DNA from: Splendidivirga corallicola
GTDB lineage: Bacteria; Bacteroidota; Bacteroidia; Cytophagales; Cyclobacteriaceae
DNA length: 64,000 nt
Assembly: GCA_030442035.1 (NCBI GenBank)
Contig: JAUJEA010000003.1
Span: forward strand, 496,001-560,000
Direction of reading: 5' to 3'
The position numbers were made by a program, and so were the translations under genes. The notes below the pieces were generated by a model, which saw only the letters and a list, made by a program, of their open reading frames with translations, was not told the DNA's origin and did not search any database. This document shows positions 52,086 to 60,987 of the stretch, one piece after another. The first letter of the stretch is position 1, and each line of letters begins with the position of its first letter.

Positions 52086-53027
52086 ATGAAATATTATTTG
52101 ATCATTGGAATTCTATTAGTCCTGTCAGGTTGCAAAACAGAGGATGAGAGTCCCGCAAGCAATGAAATCGATTGGGTCGCGGTTCGAAGCGAAGATCAGG
52201 TAGTTCTATCAGCGAGCTGGGAGAATCCAACTTATTTGTCAATCAGCGAGCTGGGTTGGATTGAAAGCATTCATGCTTCTCCTGACGGTACAAAACTCTG
52301 GTATATGTTCTATCCGGGCAAAGATCTTGCCTCCGATGCCAGAACGGGTGAATTCGTTGATGACACCGATATTTACACTTCAATCCAGGAATCAGATGGT
52401 GATTTTAAATTTCAAGGCATTTTGATAACACCGTCAATTGCCTCGGAAGACAAAACTTCGGCATCAGGAACAATGGTGGATGAGGACGGAAATATTTGGT
52501 ACAATTCAAATCATGAAGGATTGATAACAGGAGATTTTGAGAATGAAAATATTTACCGCAACAATGAATTGCTCAATTTCAATGAAGTCATGGCCAATTA
52601 TGGAAATCCTCATTACTGCAAAGCAAAGGACGAATTGTGGTTTGACCGGAAATTAGATTCCGAAATTGCCATATTAAAAAATGCAGCTGCCAATGATTTT
52701 AGCGGTACTCCTGTTCTAGCTCCTGCGCCCATCAATTCCACGAATGAAGTCGTACAAGATAACCAGGCCTGGCTGAGTAAAGATGGCAACACATTATATT
52801 TTACTTCAAACCGGCATAAAATAGGTGAGTTCTTTGATGGCCCTGGTATTTTTAAAAGTATCCGAATGCCGGATGACAGCTGGACGGAACCAGAGTTGGT
52901 CATAACAAGCAGGGTAGCAGTGGGTGATGCTTGTTTAAATGAAGTGGAAGATCGATTATTCTATGTGCAGCACTTTGAAAAAGACAATCAATTCCGGACC
53001 GGAGTTTTTTATGTTACACTTAAATAA
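52086..53027 (+). CDS. Lipoprotein with TolB/PD40-like propeller
   Basis: The ATG at 52086 gives 313 residues and a typical lipoprotein signal (MKYYLIIGILLVLSGC, Cys16); the in-frame ATG at 51984 would leave it internal. The mature part has WD40-like PD40 strands: ESIHASPDGTKLWYMFY near the start and NQAWLSKDGNTLYFTSNRH near the end, so a beta propeller is likely. No catalytic motif is seen. The product may be a surface-exposed scaffold or sensor. It is transcribed alone. Confidence 0.78.
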   Translation: MKYYLIIGILLVLSGCKTEDESPASNEIDWVAVRSEDQVVLSASWENPTYLSISELGWIESIHASPDGTKLWYMFYPGKDLASDARTGEFVDDTDIYTSIQESDGDFKFQGILITPSIASEDKTSASGTMVDEDGNIWYNSNHEGLITGDFENENIYRNNELLNFNEVMANYGNPHYCKAKDELWFDRKLDSEIAILKNAAANDFSGTPVLAPAPINSTNEVVQDNQAWLSKDGNTLYFTSNRHKIGEFFDGPGIFKSIRMPDDSWTEPELVITSRVAVGDACLNEVEDRLFYVQHFEKDNQFRTGVFYVTLK

Positions 53028-53051
53028 TGTGTAATCCTTGAAAGGATATTA

Positions 53052-53390
53052 TCATATTTTCAATATGAATACTAGTTGTTCTAAGTCTTCCGGTTTAGAA
53101 CCTGGAATGAATTGTAGAGACTTTGTCTCGGAATCGAAGCTAAGATTTTCAGTAATAAGCAAATGATTGACAAACCAAATTAAGTTTGAAGTATCATGAG
53201 CTAAGTAGTTCCTTGACCAGGTCTGAAGACCTAGCATAACGCTTAATTTTTGTTTTGGTTTGGATAGCTTTATGGTTTGGGCTGTTTGATAACTTTCCGT
53301 ATGCCAATGGTGACTATTGACAGAAAGTGGATAAAACTGGCTAATGGTCCCAGAACTAAATGTCCTAAAATTTCCCCTCGAAGTTTTTCA
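53052..53390 (-). pseudogene. Possible gene remnant, weakly H-type-lectin-like
   Basis: A frame of 112 codons is open between a TGA (53388-53390) and a stop at 53052, and only an internal ATG is available. The translation (SGTISQFYPLSVNSHHWHTESYQ, then AQTIKLSKPKQKLSVMLGL..., NLIWFVNHLLITENLSFDSETKSL) looks protein-like and weakly like an H-type lectin beta sandwich. The same frame upstream of the TGA reads 16 more codons from an ATG. It occupies most of the 445-base gap before the DUF2490 gene. It may be a decayed gene or chance. Confidence 0.3.
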
Positions 53391-53398
53391 AAACGTTT

Positions 53399-53406
53399 TA
53401 ACTTTG
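53399..53406 (+). promoter_or_regulatory. Putative -7 element TAACTTTG for the DUF2490 gene
   Basis: TAACTTTG fits TAnnTTTG, 66 bases before the ATG at 53473. No TTG stands 19 bases upstream, so support is limited. A near-palindrome GAGCA-CATA-TGCTC (53423-53436) lies just downstream. Confidence 0.35.
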
Positions 53407-53472
53407 ACACAATTTGATGTCCGAGCACATATGCTCATTTTACTTATTGATTTTGTAACATATTAAAAACTT

Positions 53473-54171
53473 ATGAAGAAACTTTTAATCATTGTAGCCA
53501 TTGCCGTTTTCAACCTGCTTCCACAAAAATTATTCAGTCAGATAGATGAAGATCAGCTTGGTGCCTGGTACATGTACTTCTGGAATACAAGCATCAAAGA
53601 AAGTGCCTGGGGGTTTCAGGGAGATATTCAATACAGGAACTGGGATCTCATCGGTGATCTGGAGCAACTCTTATTGAGAGGAGGACTAACCTATCAGCCA
53701 AACAATACGCCGGTGAAGTTTACACTTGGTTACGGGTACGTAAGCACCGGGGAATTTGGATCCGGTACAAACACAGTAACGGAGAGCCGGATCTACCAGG
53801 AAGCACTAATACCACAAAAATTAGGAGGAAGATTTTATGTAACACACCGCTTTCGATTTGAGCAACGCTTTGTAGAATCACAGGATTTCAGAACAAGGTG
53901 GAGATACAACGTGTTTCTCAATGTCCCGCTGAATAAAAAGGATCTGCAACCTGGTGCGGTTTATATTGCTTTTTACAATGAACTATTTATCAATGGTCAA
54001 CGCAATATCGGAGATGGTAGAATGGTAGAATTGTTTGATCGTAACAGGACCTATGGAGCGCTTGGATATAGTGTGAAGGAAGGGCTACGAGTTCAGTTCG
54101 GATTAATGCGCCAAAAAACGAACAGTTGGAGCAAAAAACAACTGCAATTAAGCCTACACCACAAATTTTAA
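53473..54171 (+). CDS. DUF2490 outer-membrane-type protein
   Basis: A 232-residue protein with a signal peptide (MKKLLIIVAIAVFNLLPQKLFSQ) and an amphipathic beta-strand sequence. The DUF2490 pattern is visible in LGAWYMYFWNTSIKESAWGFQGDIQYRNW at the start, LRGGLTYQPN in the middle and a C-terminal aromatic (SLHHKF) typical of outer-membrane barrels. Function is unknown. It is followed after 34 bases by the LOG-Nudix gene, but an operon is not certain. Confidence 0.88.
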   Translation: MKKLLIIVAIAVFNLLPQKLFSQIDEDQLGAWYMYFWNTSIKESAWGFQGDIQYRNWDLIGDLEQLLLRGGLTYQPNNTPVKFTLGYGYVSTGEFGSGTNTVTESRIYQEALIPQKLGGRFYVTHRFRFEQRFVESQDFRTRWRYNVFLNVPLNKKDLQPGAVYIAFYNELFINGQRNIGDGRMVELFDRNRTYGALGYSVKEGLRVQFGLMRQKTNSWSKKQLQLSLHHKF

Positions 54172-54205
54172 GGAACTCTTGTAAGAGAAAATATATAGAA
54201 AAAGA

Positions 54206-55153
54206 ATGCGCAAAAGTGTATGTATATTTTGTGGGGCCAATACAGGAAATTCGGAGGAAATCGTAAAGCAAACGAAAGCACTTTGTGATTTGTTGATCAA
54301 GCATAATTTTGATTTGGTTTATGGTGGTGGTAAAAGTGGATTAATGGGCCTTATTGCCAATGAATTTTTGTCGAAAGGAAGGAAAGTCATAGGAATAAGG
54401 CCCGGTAAGCTCATAGCAGATGAAGAAGCGCACACTGATTTGACGGAACTGATTGTGGTAAAAGATATGTTTGAGAGAAAATCCGTTATGATAGAAAAAT
54501 CGGATTTCTTCATTGCCCTTCCGGGTGGTATAGGTACACTGGATGAAATAATAGAAATATATACACAAACCAAAATTGGATTTATAAATAAGCCCAGCTT
54601 GGTGCTGAATACAAACAATTTCTACGAAGGCCTGGAAACACTATTGAAAAGGATGGTGGATAATTCATTTTTGAAAGAAGAGGATAGGAAAAAACTATTC
54701 CTGGCCGAAAATCCTGAGGCATTGATGCATGAGATCATCAGGCAGGAGAAGTCAACAAATGAAATTGATAAGATTGCTTTTATTGAAACAAAGAATGGTC
54801 AGGTTTTAGGCACGAAGAGCAAAGGGAAAAAGAAATATTATATACCCGGAGGCAAGCGAGAAAAAAACGAATCTGACGAAGAAACTCTGGCAAGGGAGAT
54901 TTTCGAAGAACTAAGTGTCGACATAATTCAGCCGACCATTCAATATGTCGGAACCTTCAAGGCGCAAGCCGATGGAAAGCAAGATGGTGTCATAGTCAAA
55001 ATGACCTGTTATGGTGCAGAATACAGAGGAGAATTAAAAGAAAATAATGAAATAGAAGAGATCCGATGGCTGAATTATGCAGACATAGATCTGGTGGCCG
55101 AAGTGGATAAAAAAATATTCAGGTTTCTTAAAGACAAAGGCGATTTGGTATAG
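54206..55153 (+). CDS. LOG-family nucleotide phosphoribohydrolase fused to a Nudix hydrolase
   Basis: A 315-residue two-domain cytosolic enzyme. Residues 1-180 form a Rossmann-like LOG domain with CIFCGANTG, VYGGGKSGLMG, MFERKSVM and PGGIGTLDE (106-114). These bind nucleoside monophosphates and cleave them to base and ribose 5-phosphate. Residues ~186-315 form a Nudix domain with a complete Nudix box, G216-x5-E222-x7-R230-E-I-F-E234-E235. The neighbouring PGGK and later EEIRWLNYADID fit nucleotide pyrophosphatases. The pair of activities could run in series: NTP or NDP-X to NMP, then to base. Both active sites look intact. It may be the first gene of a run with PhzF and GNAT genes. Confidence 0.88.
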   Translation: MRKSVCIFCGANTGNSEEIVKQTKALCDLLIKHNFDLVYGGGKSGLMGLIANEFLSKGRKVIGIRPGKLIADEEAHTDLTELIVVKDMFERKSVMIEKSDFFIALPGGIGTLDEIIEIYTQTKIGFINKPSLVLNTNNFYEGLETLLKRMVDNSFLKEEDRKKLFLAENPEALMHEIIRQEKSTNEIDKIAFIETKNGQVLGTKSKGKKKYYIPGGKREKNESDEETLAREIFEELSVDIIQPTIQYVGTFKAQADGKQDGVIVKMTCYGAEYRGELKENNEIEEIRWLNYADIDLVAEVDKKIFRFLKDKGDLV

Positions 55154-55203
55154 AGAGATTCACATGAGTCATTCCAATTGATCCGGAAAGATTAACTGTA
55201 TAA

Positions 55204-55995
55204 TTGATGAAATTGGCACTTTATCAAATAGATGCATTTACCGATACCATTTTTGGTGGTAATCCGGCATGCGTTGTTCCCTTGGAAACATGGCCGGCAG
55301 ATGAAGTGCTATTGAAAATAGCCAAAGAAAATGCTGTGGCAGAAACGGCATTCTTCATTAATAAAAGTGATACTATCCATTTACGTTGGTTTACAGCTGA
55401 AATAGAAATGGATTTATGTGGGCATGCCACGTTGGCTACCGCACACGTCCTTAAAACCTTTTTGGATTATCAAAAGGATAAAATAGTTTTTAACACCCTA
55501 AGCGGAGATCTGACTGTTTCTTTTGATAAAGAATTATATACACTGGATCTACCTAGCAGAAAACCGGAAAAGGCTGTGTTGCCCGAGATTATAAAAGAAT
55601 CTCTTGGTAAGCAACCAAAGGAGGTGTTAAAAGCAAGGGATTATGTGTTGGTCTATGAAAATGAGCAGGATGTCAGGAACATTAAAATTGACAGACAAAC
55701 ATTGGACAATATAAATCTTGATCCGGGCGGTGTTATTGTAACTGCTAAAGGCGAAAACTGTGATTTTGTATCCAGATTTTTTACCCCTCAGGCTTCCATA
55801 TTCGAAGATCCGGTAACCGGCTCCGCCCATTGCTCGCTAATTCCTTATTGGAGTGAACAACTAGGTAAGAAAGAAATGTTCGCACTTCAATTGTCTGAGC
55901 GTATCGGAAAATTATTTTGCATTAATGATGAAAACCGGGTTTTTGTAAGTGGCAATGCCAGGACATATTCAGTGGGTACTTTGTGGCTTGATTAA
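55204..55995 (+). CDS. PhzF-family isomerase/epimerase
   Basis: A 263-residue protein of the two-fold PhzF fold. Signatures are FTDTIFGGNPACVVPLE, the ENAVAETAF motif with the catalytic Glu (near residue 46), DLCGHATLATAHVL and, in the second half, EDPVTGSAHCSLIPYW. PhzF enzymes catalyse isomerisation using one Glu; most homologues outside phenazine clusters have unknown substrates, and no phenazine genes are present here. It is 50 bases downstream of the LOG-Nudix gene. Confidence 0.92.
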   Translation: MMKLALYQIDAFTDTIFGGNPACVVPLETWPADEVLLKIAKENAVAETAFFINKSDTIHLRWFTAEIEMDLCGHATLATAHVLKTFLDYQKDKIVFNTLSGDLTVSFDKELYTLDLPSRKPEKAVLPEIIKESLGKQPKEVLKARDYVLVYENEQDVRNIKIDRQTLDNINLDPGGVIVTAKGENCDFVSRFFTPQASIFEDPVTGSAHCSLIPYWSEQLGKKEMFALQLSERIGKLFCINDENRVFVSGNARTYSVGTLWLD

Positions 55996-56048
55996 AGTAT
56001 TTATTGAGAATATATTGTATCACAAAGTGATATAGAAAGCGTAACTGA

Positions 56049-56498
56049 ATGACCATAAGACTTTACAAGGAGACCGATAAAAGACAATTGATTGAATTGT
56101 TAAGGCTTAACACACCCGCTTATTTTGATCCTTCCGAGGAGCAGGAATTTATTGAGTACCTCGACAATGAATCCAAAAATTATTTTGTGGTTGAGGAGGG
56201 TAATAAAATCCTGGGTTGTGGTGGATTCAACCTTTTGGAAGGCAAGGAAGTGGTAAGAATTTCCTGGGACATATTTCATCCGGATAGTCAGGGAAAAGGT
56301 CTTGGAAGTAGTTTGATCGAATTCAGGATTGAACAAATCACCCGTATCCCGGAAGTGAAAATAATTGCAGTGAGAACCTCTCAACTTGCTTTTAAATTTT
56401 ATGAAAAATTCGGTTTTAAACTTAAGGAAACCATCAAGGACTTTTGGGCCAAGGGTTTTGATCTGTACAACATGGAGTTAAGTTTGGAACGACAATAA
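56049..56498 (+). CDS. GNAT-family N-acetyltransferase
   Basis: A 149-residue GNAT protein. The acetyl-CoA-binding loop is DSQGKGLGSSLI, and the C-terminal ...FKFYEKFGFKLKE motif is typical. The acceptor is unknown. It is the last plus-strand gene of the LOG-Nudix, PhzF, GNAT run and is convergent with the NYN gene (11 bases between stops). Confidence 0.9.
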   Translation: MTIRLYKETDKRQLIELLRLNTPAYFDPSEEQEFIEYLDNESKNYFVVEEGNKILGCGGFNLLEGKEVVRISWDIFHPDSQGKGLGSSLIEFRIEQITRIPEVKIIAVRTSQLAFKFYEKFGFKLKETIKDFWAKGFDLYNMELSLERQ

Positions 56499-56509
56499 AA
56501 AGGATTCCA

Positions 56510-57235
56510 TTACTTATTTCTAACATAGATCAATTTAAACCGACCACTTTGATCCCTTTGCTCAATTTCAAATTGATCAATTGATTTGAATAATGGTGTT
56601 AATTTTTCAAATCCAAAATTCCTGGAATCGAAATTGGGTTGTTTTTTAAGAATTAAAGAACCTACATCGCCTAAATAGGCCCAACCATCCTCATCAGCAG
56701 CATCAGCTACAGAATTGCGAAGCAGTCGAATTACCTTCGGTGTGATCTTGTCTACGCTTGCCTTCTTTGGCTTGCCTTTGCCACCCTGACTATCCGTCTC
56801 TGTTTCCAGGATTTCCAGATAGATGAACTTATCACAAGCTACGATAAAAGGGTTCGGTGTTTTTCTTTCACCTATTCCGTAAACAAGCATACCTGCCTCT
56901 CTCAATCTGGTAGCCAGCTTGGTGAAATCACTATCTGATGAAACAAGACAAAAGCCATTTACCTTCTCAGAATACAATATGTCCATAGCATCTATAATCA
57001 TTGCCGAATCTGTGGCATTCTTCCCGGTGGTATAGCTGTATTGCTGAATGGGGTTGATGGCATTTTCGAGTAACACATTTTTCCAGTTTGTTAAATGCGG
57101 TTTAGTCCAATCCCCATAAATCCGTTTCAAGGTGGGTGTGCCATACTTGGTAATTTCCTCCATCATTTCCTTGATATATTTAGGAGGTATATTATCTGCG
57201 TCAATAAGTACCGCTAATTTTGTGTCCTTTGTCAT
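56510..57235 (-). CDS. NYN-domain nuclease with C-terminal OST-HTH/LOTUS-like domain
   Basis: The ATG at 57235 gives 241 residues; the longer frame adds a hydrophobic stretch that is not conserved. The NYN (PIN-like) domain holds acidic motifs AVLIDADNIPP, DSAMIIDAMDILYS and LVSSDSDFTKLATRLRE, consistent with a metal-dependent RNase. Residues ~150-241 (SVDKITPKVIRLLRNSVADAADEDGWAYLGDVGSLILKKQPNFDSRNFGFEKLTPLFKSIDQFEI) resemble the LOTUS/OST-HTH RNA-binding domain. Such NYN-LOTUS proteins are widespread and thought to process or bind structured RNA. Monocistronic. Confidence 0.88.
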   Translation of the reverse strand: MTKDTKLAVLIDADNIPPKYIKEMMEEITKYGTPTLKRIYGDWTKPHLTNWKNVLLENAINPIQQYSYTTGKNATDSAMIIDAMDILYSEKVNGFCLVSSDSDFTKLATRLREAGMLVYGIGERKTPNPFIVACDKFIYLEILETETDSQGGKGKPKKASVDKITPKVIRLLRNSVADAADEDGWAYLGDVGSLILKKQPNFDSRNFGFEKLTPLFKSIDQFEIEQRDQSGRFKLIYVRNK

Positions 57236-57437
57236 GATTATAAAGATAGGGAAATTAAAGTGTCTTAACCTTTGGTGAATGAAAGTAGTCAATCTTTGAG
57301 TTTAGACCAAGGTCACAGGAAATTTCAATTGACCTAAGTAGATTAAAATGGCCCCTTGCACCAGGTCTTTACCCAATCATTGTTTATCCGTATACTTATT
57401 TAGGTCGGATTATTTGCTAGGATTTAATAATACAACA

Positions 57438-58343
57438 ATGGCAGGAAAAAAGGACCTTGATTTCACTTATACTACCATTGATAAAATATTCCGTTTGAGT
57501 ATTGGAGAAACCGGAGACTTCAGTGGAGCCAAATACGATGGTGATTTTTCCATGACATTGGAAGAGGCACAAAGGGCAAAACATGAATTCATAGCTGATA
57601 GCCTACATATTAACAAAGAGAGTAAAGTGCTTGATATGGGCTGCGGTTGGGGATCTTTAGTTAAGTATCTTACCACAAAAAGAAAAGCCACATGTATTGG
57701 TTTAACTTTATCTCAGGGACAAGCAGAAGCCTGCCAGAAAAATGGATTAAATGTTTTAGTGCAAGACTGCCGTAATGTAAAACCAGCAGATTTTGGAAAA
57801 TTCGATGCCATTGCATCCGTCGGAGCATTCGAACATTTTTGCTCCATTGAAGATTGGAAGACAGGAAAGCAGGAAAAAATATACAGCAATTTTTTTGAAT
57901 CGGTCTATAATCTGCTTCCCACTAGTGGAAGGTTTTATTTGCAAACGATGACTTTTAGCAAAAATATGGTTGACTACGAAGATATTGATATCAATGCTAA
58001 AAAGGGTTCTCCTGCCCATGTCTGCGCATTGATGGTTAAAGAATTTCCAGGTTCATGGCTTCCATACGGACTCGAGATGATCCTCAAAAACGCTCAACCT
58101 TATTTCAGATTAATTTCCAAAAGCAGTGGAAGATTGGATTACATTGAAACAATAAGCCAATGGAGAAAGAAATTCCGGAAATTCAACTTAAAAAAATATT
58201 GGTTGTACTTGTTGCTTCTTCCTAAATACCTCACAGACAAGGAATTTAGACATCAGGTAGCTATATTTAGAATAAGTCCTAACAGGATATGTTTTGAGCA
58301 GGAGATAATGGATCATTACAGACTCGTATTTGAAAAAAAATAA
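57438..58343 (+). CDS. SAM-dependent methyltransferase of the cyclopropane-fatty-acid synthase type
   Basis: The ATG at 57438 gives 301 residues; in-frame codons back to 57348 are not conserved. The SAM-binding motif VLDMGCGWGSLVKYL is near residue 60. IGLTLSQGQAEACQ, the FDAIASVGAFEHF block and FYLQTMTFS follow the pattern of cyclopropane-fatty-acyl-phospholipid synthases and mycolic acid synthases. These transfer a methyl group to unsaturated lipids. It lacks the extended N-terminal domain of E. coli Cfa. Lipid specificity is not predictable. Monocistronic; divergent from the NYN gene. Confidence 0.87.
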   Translation: MAGKKDLDFTYTTIDKIFRLSIGETGDFSGAKYDGDFSMTLEEAQRAKHEFIADSLHINKESKVLDMGCGWGSLVKYLTTKRKATCIGLTLSQGQAEACQKNGLNVLVQDCRNVKPADFGKFDAIASVGAFEHFCSIEDWKTGKQEKIYSNFFESVYNLLPTSGRFYLQTMTFSKNMVDYEDIDINAKKGSPAHVCALMVKEFPGSWLPYGLEMILKNAQPYFRLISKSSGRLDYIETISQWRKKFRKFNLKKYWLYLLLLPKYLTDKEFRHQVAIFRISPNRICFEQEIMDHYRLVFEKK

Positions 58344-58400
58344 CTGTAAGGAACCGGCACATTCAATAAATGCATTTTAATGCCATTAAGATAAGGCTTC

Positions 58401-58457
58401 AGGTATCAGGTTTTTTTGGCGCAAAAAAAACATTATTTAGGCTGAAATCTGATACCT
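58401..58457. repeat. Inverted repeat AGGTATCAG/CTGATACCT with A/T-rich palindromic centre
   Basis: AGGTATCAG (58401-58409) and CTGATACCT (58449-58457) are perfect 9-base inverted arms, flanked by further related sequence (GCTTC and GCCTGAAAGC). The loop contains a GTTTTTTTGGCGCAAAAAAAAC palindrome-like core. The region 58344-58678 has no other feature apart from a doubtful 43-codon frame at 58557-58688, which I do not call. Confidence 0.5.
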
Positions 58458-58678
58458 GATGCCTGAAAGCTTTCAAAATATTTTCTTAACTAAATGGCAT
58501 TGATATTCATTCTTTAAACATCATTCATCCTTTGAAAGCACCAAGCTCAGACGTTATGCATATCAACGGAAAACAACTCATTGTTTCAATTATTCCGGGA
58601 ACACTGATCTTGTTCACGTCTGATAGGTCGGAGCACAAAATAAATGCTTCCAACTTACTTGTACTCTACAACAAATTG

Positions 58679-60865
58679 CTATTTTAAGTAGCTCTGTAAC
58701 TCCGCCACAGACCCATTGGCCTTAAGTTTGGCTTCACAAAACTTCTTGGCAAAGTTGTGCATCGACATAATTTCCTTGGAACTCAAAAGCCTTTCCTTCC
58801 GATATATCAGGACTTTTCTATCCACACCCTCGATGTAATAGGAAGCATTATTGGATAAAAGGGAGCCAAGATCATTTAAATGAGTTGGTAATTCTGAAGT
58901 TTGATTTTCATTCCTGATGAGGGTTTTGAGTTGACGGGTATTTTCTTTGGTAATGGAAAATGGTGTGATCTCCTCCGGGAAAAAGAGAATCATTAAGGTA
59001 ATATGATGTTCTTCTCTGGCCATTAAGATACCGTCATTGTAAGTTAAATCAGAAATAAGCCAGTGAATGTCTCCTTTAAAAGAACCTATTAAACGATTTC
59101 TATGATATTCGATCAGGTGATATTCAAGGAATCTAAATTTTTCAAAGTAGTCCAAATCCCAATTGATCCCGGGATGAAAACGATATTGTTTTTCCATAGC
59201 AAAATGCAAGATATCATTTTGCCGGCTTGTGAGCCTTCTTGGCATGGGTCTTTCCAATACATGCAATGCCAATGGATGTGCGGAGGAAGTTTTATGTACA
59301 TCCAACCCGATGAATTCAAAGTCGGTTTGGGTAAAATATTTCTCTCGGTGCTCATGGATGAAATCCAAAACCGTACTGTCCACCAGTTTCGTTCTGCTGA
59401 AATTCACAATGTAATTCTGTTGATTGCCAAGACCTTTCAACGAATTGATCAACTTCAGCATAATGGCGAAATTGGCAATCCCCTTGATATCGACATGAAC
59501 AACATTTTTTGATTCTTCAACTACATTGATTTCAGTGTTGATCAAGTGTCGGATAAATGTGCGGATGTTAAGTTGAGATCTGATCCAGTGTATGATCAAA
59601 GTGGTAATAATACCGATGACGATACCCCAAAGAAGATCAATGGCAAGGGAAGCAAAAATTGTAGCAATGAGGATTAAAAGCTGTTCCCAACCTTTAAGCA
59701 GTGTTGCCTTAAAAACACGAGGTGAGGCAAGCTTATAACCTGTATAAACAAGTATGGCAGCCAGACATGCCTGAGGGATCTCCCGGATAATAAATGGAAA
59801 CAGAAAGACAAGCAATAACAATATAAGGCCATGGTACAAATTACTCCATTTAGTTTTTGCATTGTGATGAACATTCACTGAACTTCGGACAATTACAGTG
59901 ATAATGGGCAAACCTCCGAGGAAACCGGCAACCGCTGAGCTAAGACCTACTGCGAACAAGTCCTTATTGAGGTCAGTGCGTCTTTTATAGTGATCAAGCT
60001 TATCCACGGCTTTAGTGCTAATGAGTGTTTCAATGGAAGCTACGAGTGTTATAGACAACACAACCAACCAAAACTGTGGCAACATCATCTTGGAAAAATT
60101 GGGAAAAATGATAACGTCGGAAAGATTCTCAGGAATATTAATTAAGTATTTTGCCTCAATATAGACAGGATATCCGAACGCTTTTGTAGAAGGATCACCA
60201 AAGAGATTGAGCAGAAATACCATGGGAATGGCAACGATTAAAACCTGCAGGGGTGCCGGAATACTTTTAAGTACTTTATTTCGGATCATGGGATGAATGA
60301 TCAGAATAGCAAGGCTCACAACAGATATAATGGTGACAAATGGATTTAGTTTAAGGATGCTATTTGGAATTTCCAAAAGTGCCACCAAAGATGATCCGGA
60401 ATTCACTTCTACTCCTAATGCTACATGAAATTGCTTTACAAATATGATGATGCCAATGGTTGCCAACATGCCATTCACTACGGAAGCAGGAAATAGATCA
60501 CCTAGCTTGCCCAATTTGAGTAATCCAAGCAGTGCTTGTATCACACCGGCCACAACGATCGCAGCCAATACATAAGGAAAACCGGATCCATTTTCATCCC
60601 CTAAAGTCTGAACCCCTGTTAAAACTACCACAATGAGACCAGCGGCCGGGCCATTAATGGCAACATAAGATCCCCTGAAAAATGTGGTTACAACACCGCC
60701 GATAATGGCTGCAAGTATGCCTGACATAGCGGGGGCACCGGACGCTAACGCGATTCCAAGTGCAAGAGGCAAGGCCACCAAAGATACACTTACTGCAGCT
60801 GAAACATCCTCTTTCCAATGATGTATAATGCCCTTGAAACCGGTAAATGGAGGAGTTTCGGTCAT
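58679..60865 (-). CDS. SulP-family anion transporter with STAS domain and long C-terminal extension
   Basis: A 728-residue membrane protein. Residues ~10-430 hold the SulP transport core with about 12-14 transmembrane segments (ALPLALGIALASGAPAMSGILAAIIGGVV, YVAINGPAAGLIVVVLTG, FLGGLPIITVIVRSSVNVHHNAKTKWSN). A STAS domain follows at about 445-540 (VVHVDIKGIANFAIM...SRTKLVDSTVLDFIHEH). A further ~180 residues (e.g. FRFLEYHLIEYHRNRLIGSFKGDIHWLISDLTYNDG) do not match a domain I know. Substrates may be sulfate, bicarbonate or other anions. No dabA-like partner gene is beside it. It is monocistronic. Confidence 0.93.
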   Translation of the reverse strand: MTETPPFTGFKGIIHHWKEDVSAAVSVSLVALPLALGIALASGAPAMSGILAAIIGGVVTTFFRGSYVAINGPAAGLIVVVLTGVQTLGDENGSGFPYVLAAIVVAGVIQALLGLLKLGKLGDLFPASVVNGMLATIGIIIFVKQFHVALGVEVNSGSSLVALLEIPNSILKLNPFVTIISVVSLAILIIHPMIRNKVLKSIPAPLQVLIVAIPMVFLLNLFGDPSTKAFGYPVYIEAKYLINIPENLSDVIIFPNFSKMMLPQFWLVVLSITLVASIETLISTKAVDKLDHYKRRTDLNKDLFAVGLSSAVAGFLGGLPIITVIVRSSVNVHHNAKTKWSNLYHGLILLLLVFLFPFIIREIPQACLAAILVYTGYKLASPRVFKATLLKGWEQLLILIATIFASLAIDLLWGIVIGIITTLIIHWIRSQLNIRTFIRHLINTEINVVEESKNVVHVDIKGIANFAIMLKLINSLKGLGNQQNYIVNFSRTKLVDSTVLDFIHEHREKYFTQTDFEFIGLDVHKTSSAHPLALHVLERPMPRRLTSRQNDILHFAMEKQYRFHPGINWDLDYFEKFRFLEYHLIEYHRNRLIGSFKGDIHWLISDLTYNDGILMAREEHHITLMILFFPEEITPFSITKENTRQLKTLIRNENQTSELPTHLNDLGSLLSNNASYYIEGVDRKVLIYRKERLLSSKEIMSMHNFAKKFCEAKLKANGSVAELQSYLK

Positions 60866-60987
60866 AGGGTAAAATTTATGTTGCTTATTAATATACAGAA
60901 ATATGCAAGTTCATAGCAAATGAGTAGGCGAATCTTTTAGGGCTGTGCATCTAAAACACTTGGTTTTTTATTATATTTTCTTCTCAA

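Noticed and set aside
58557-58688. 43-codon frame beginning MHINGKQL before the SulP stop
   Set aside because: Very short, overlaps the end of the convergent SulP gene, and no recognisable features.
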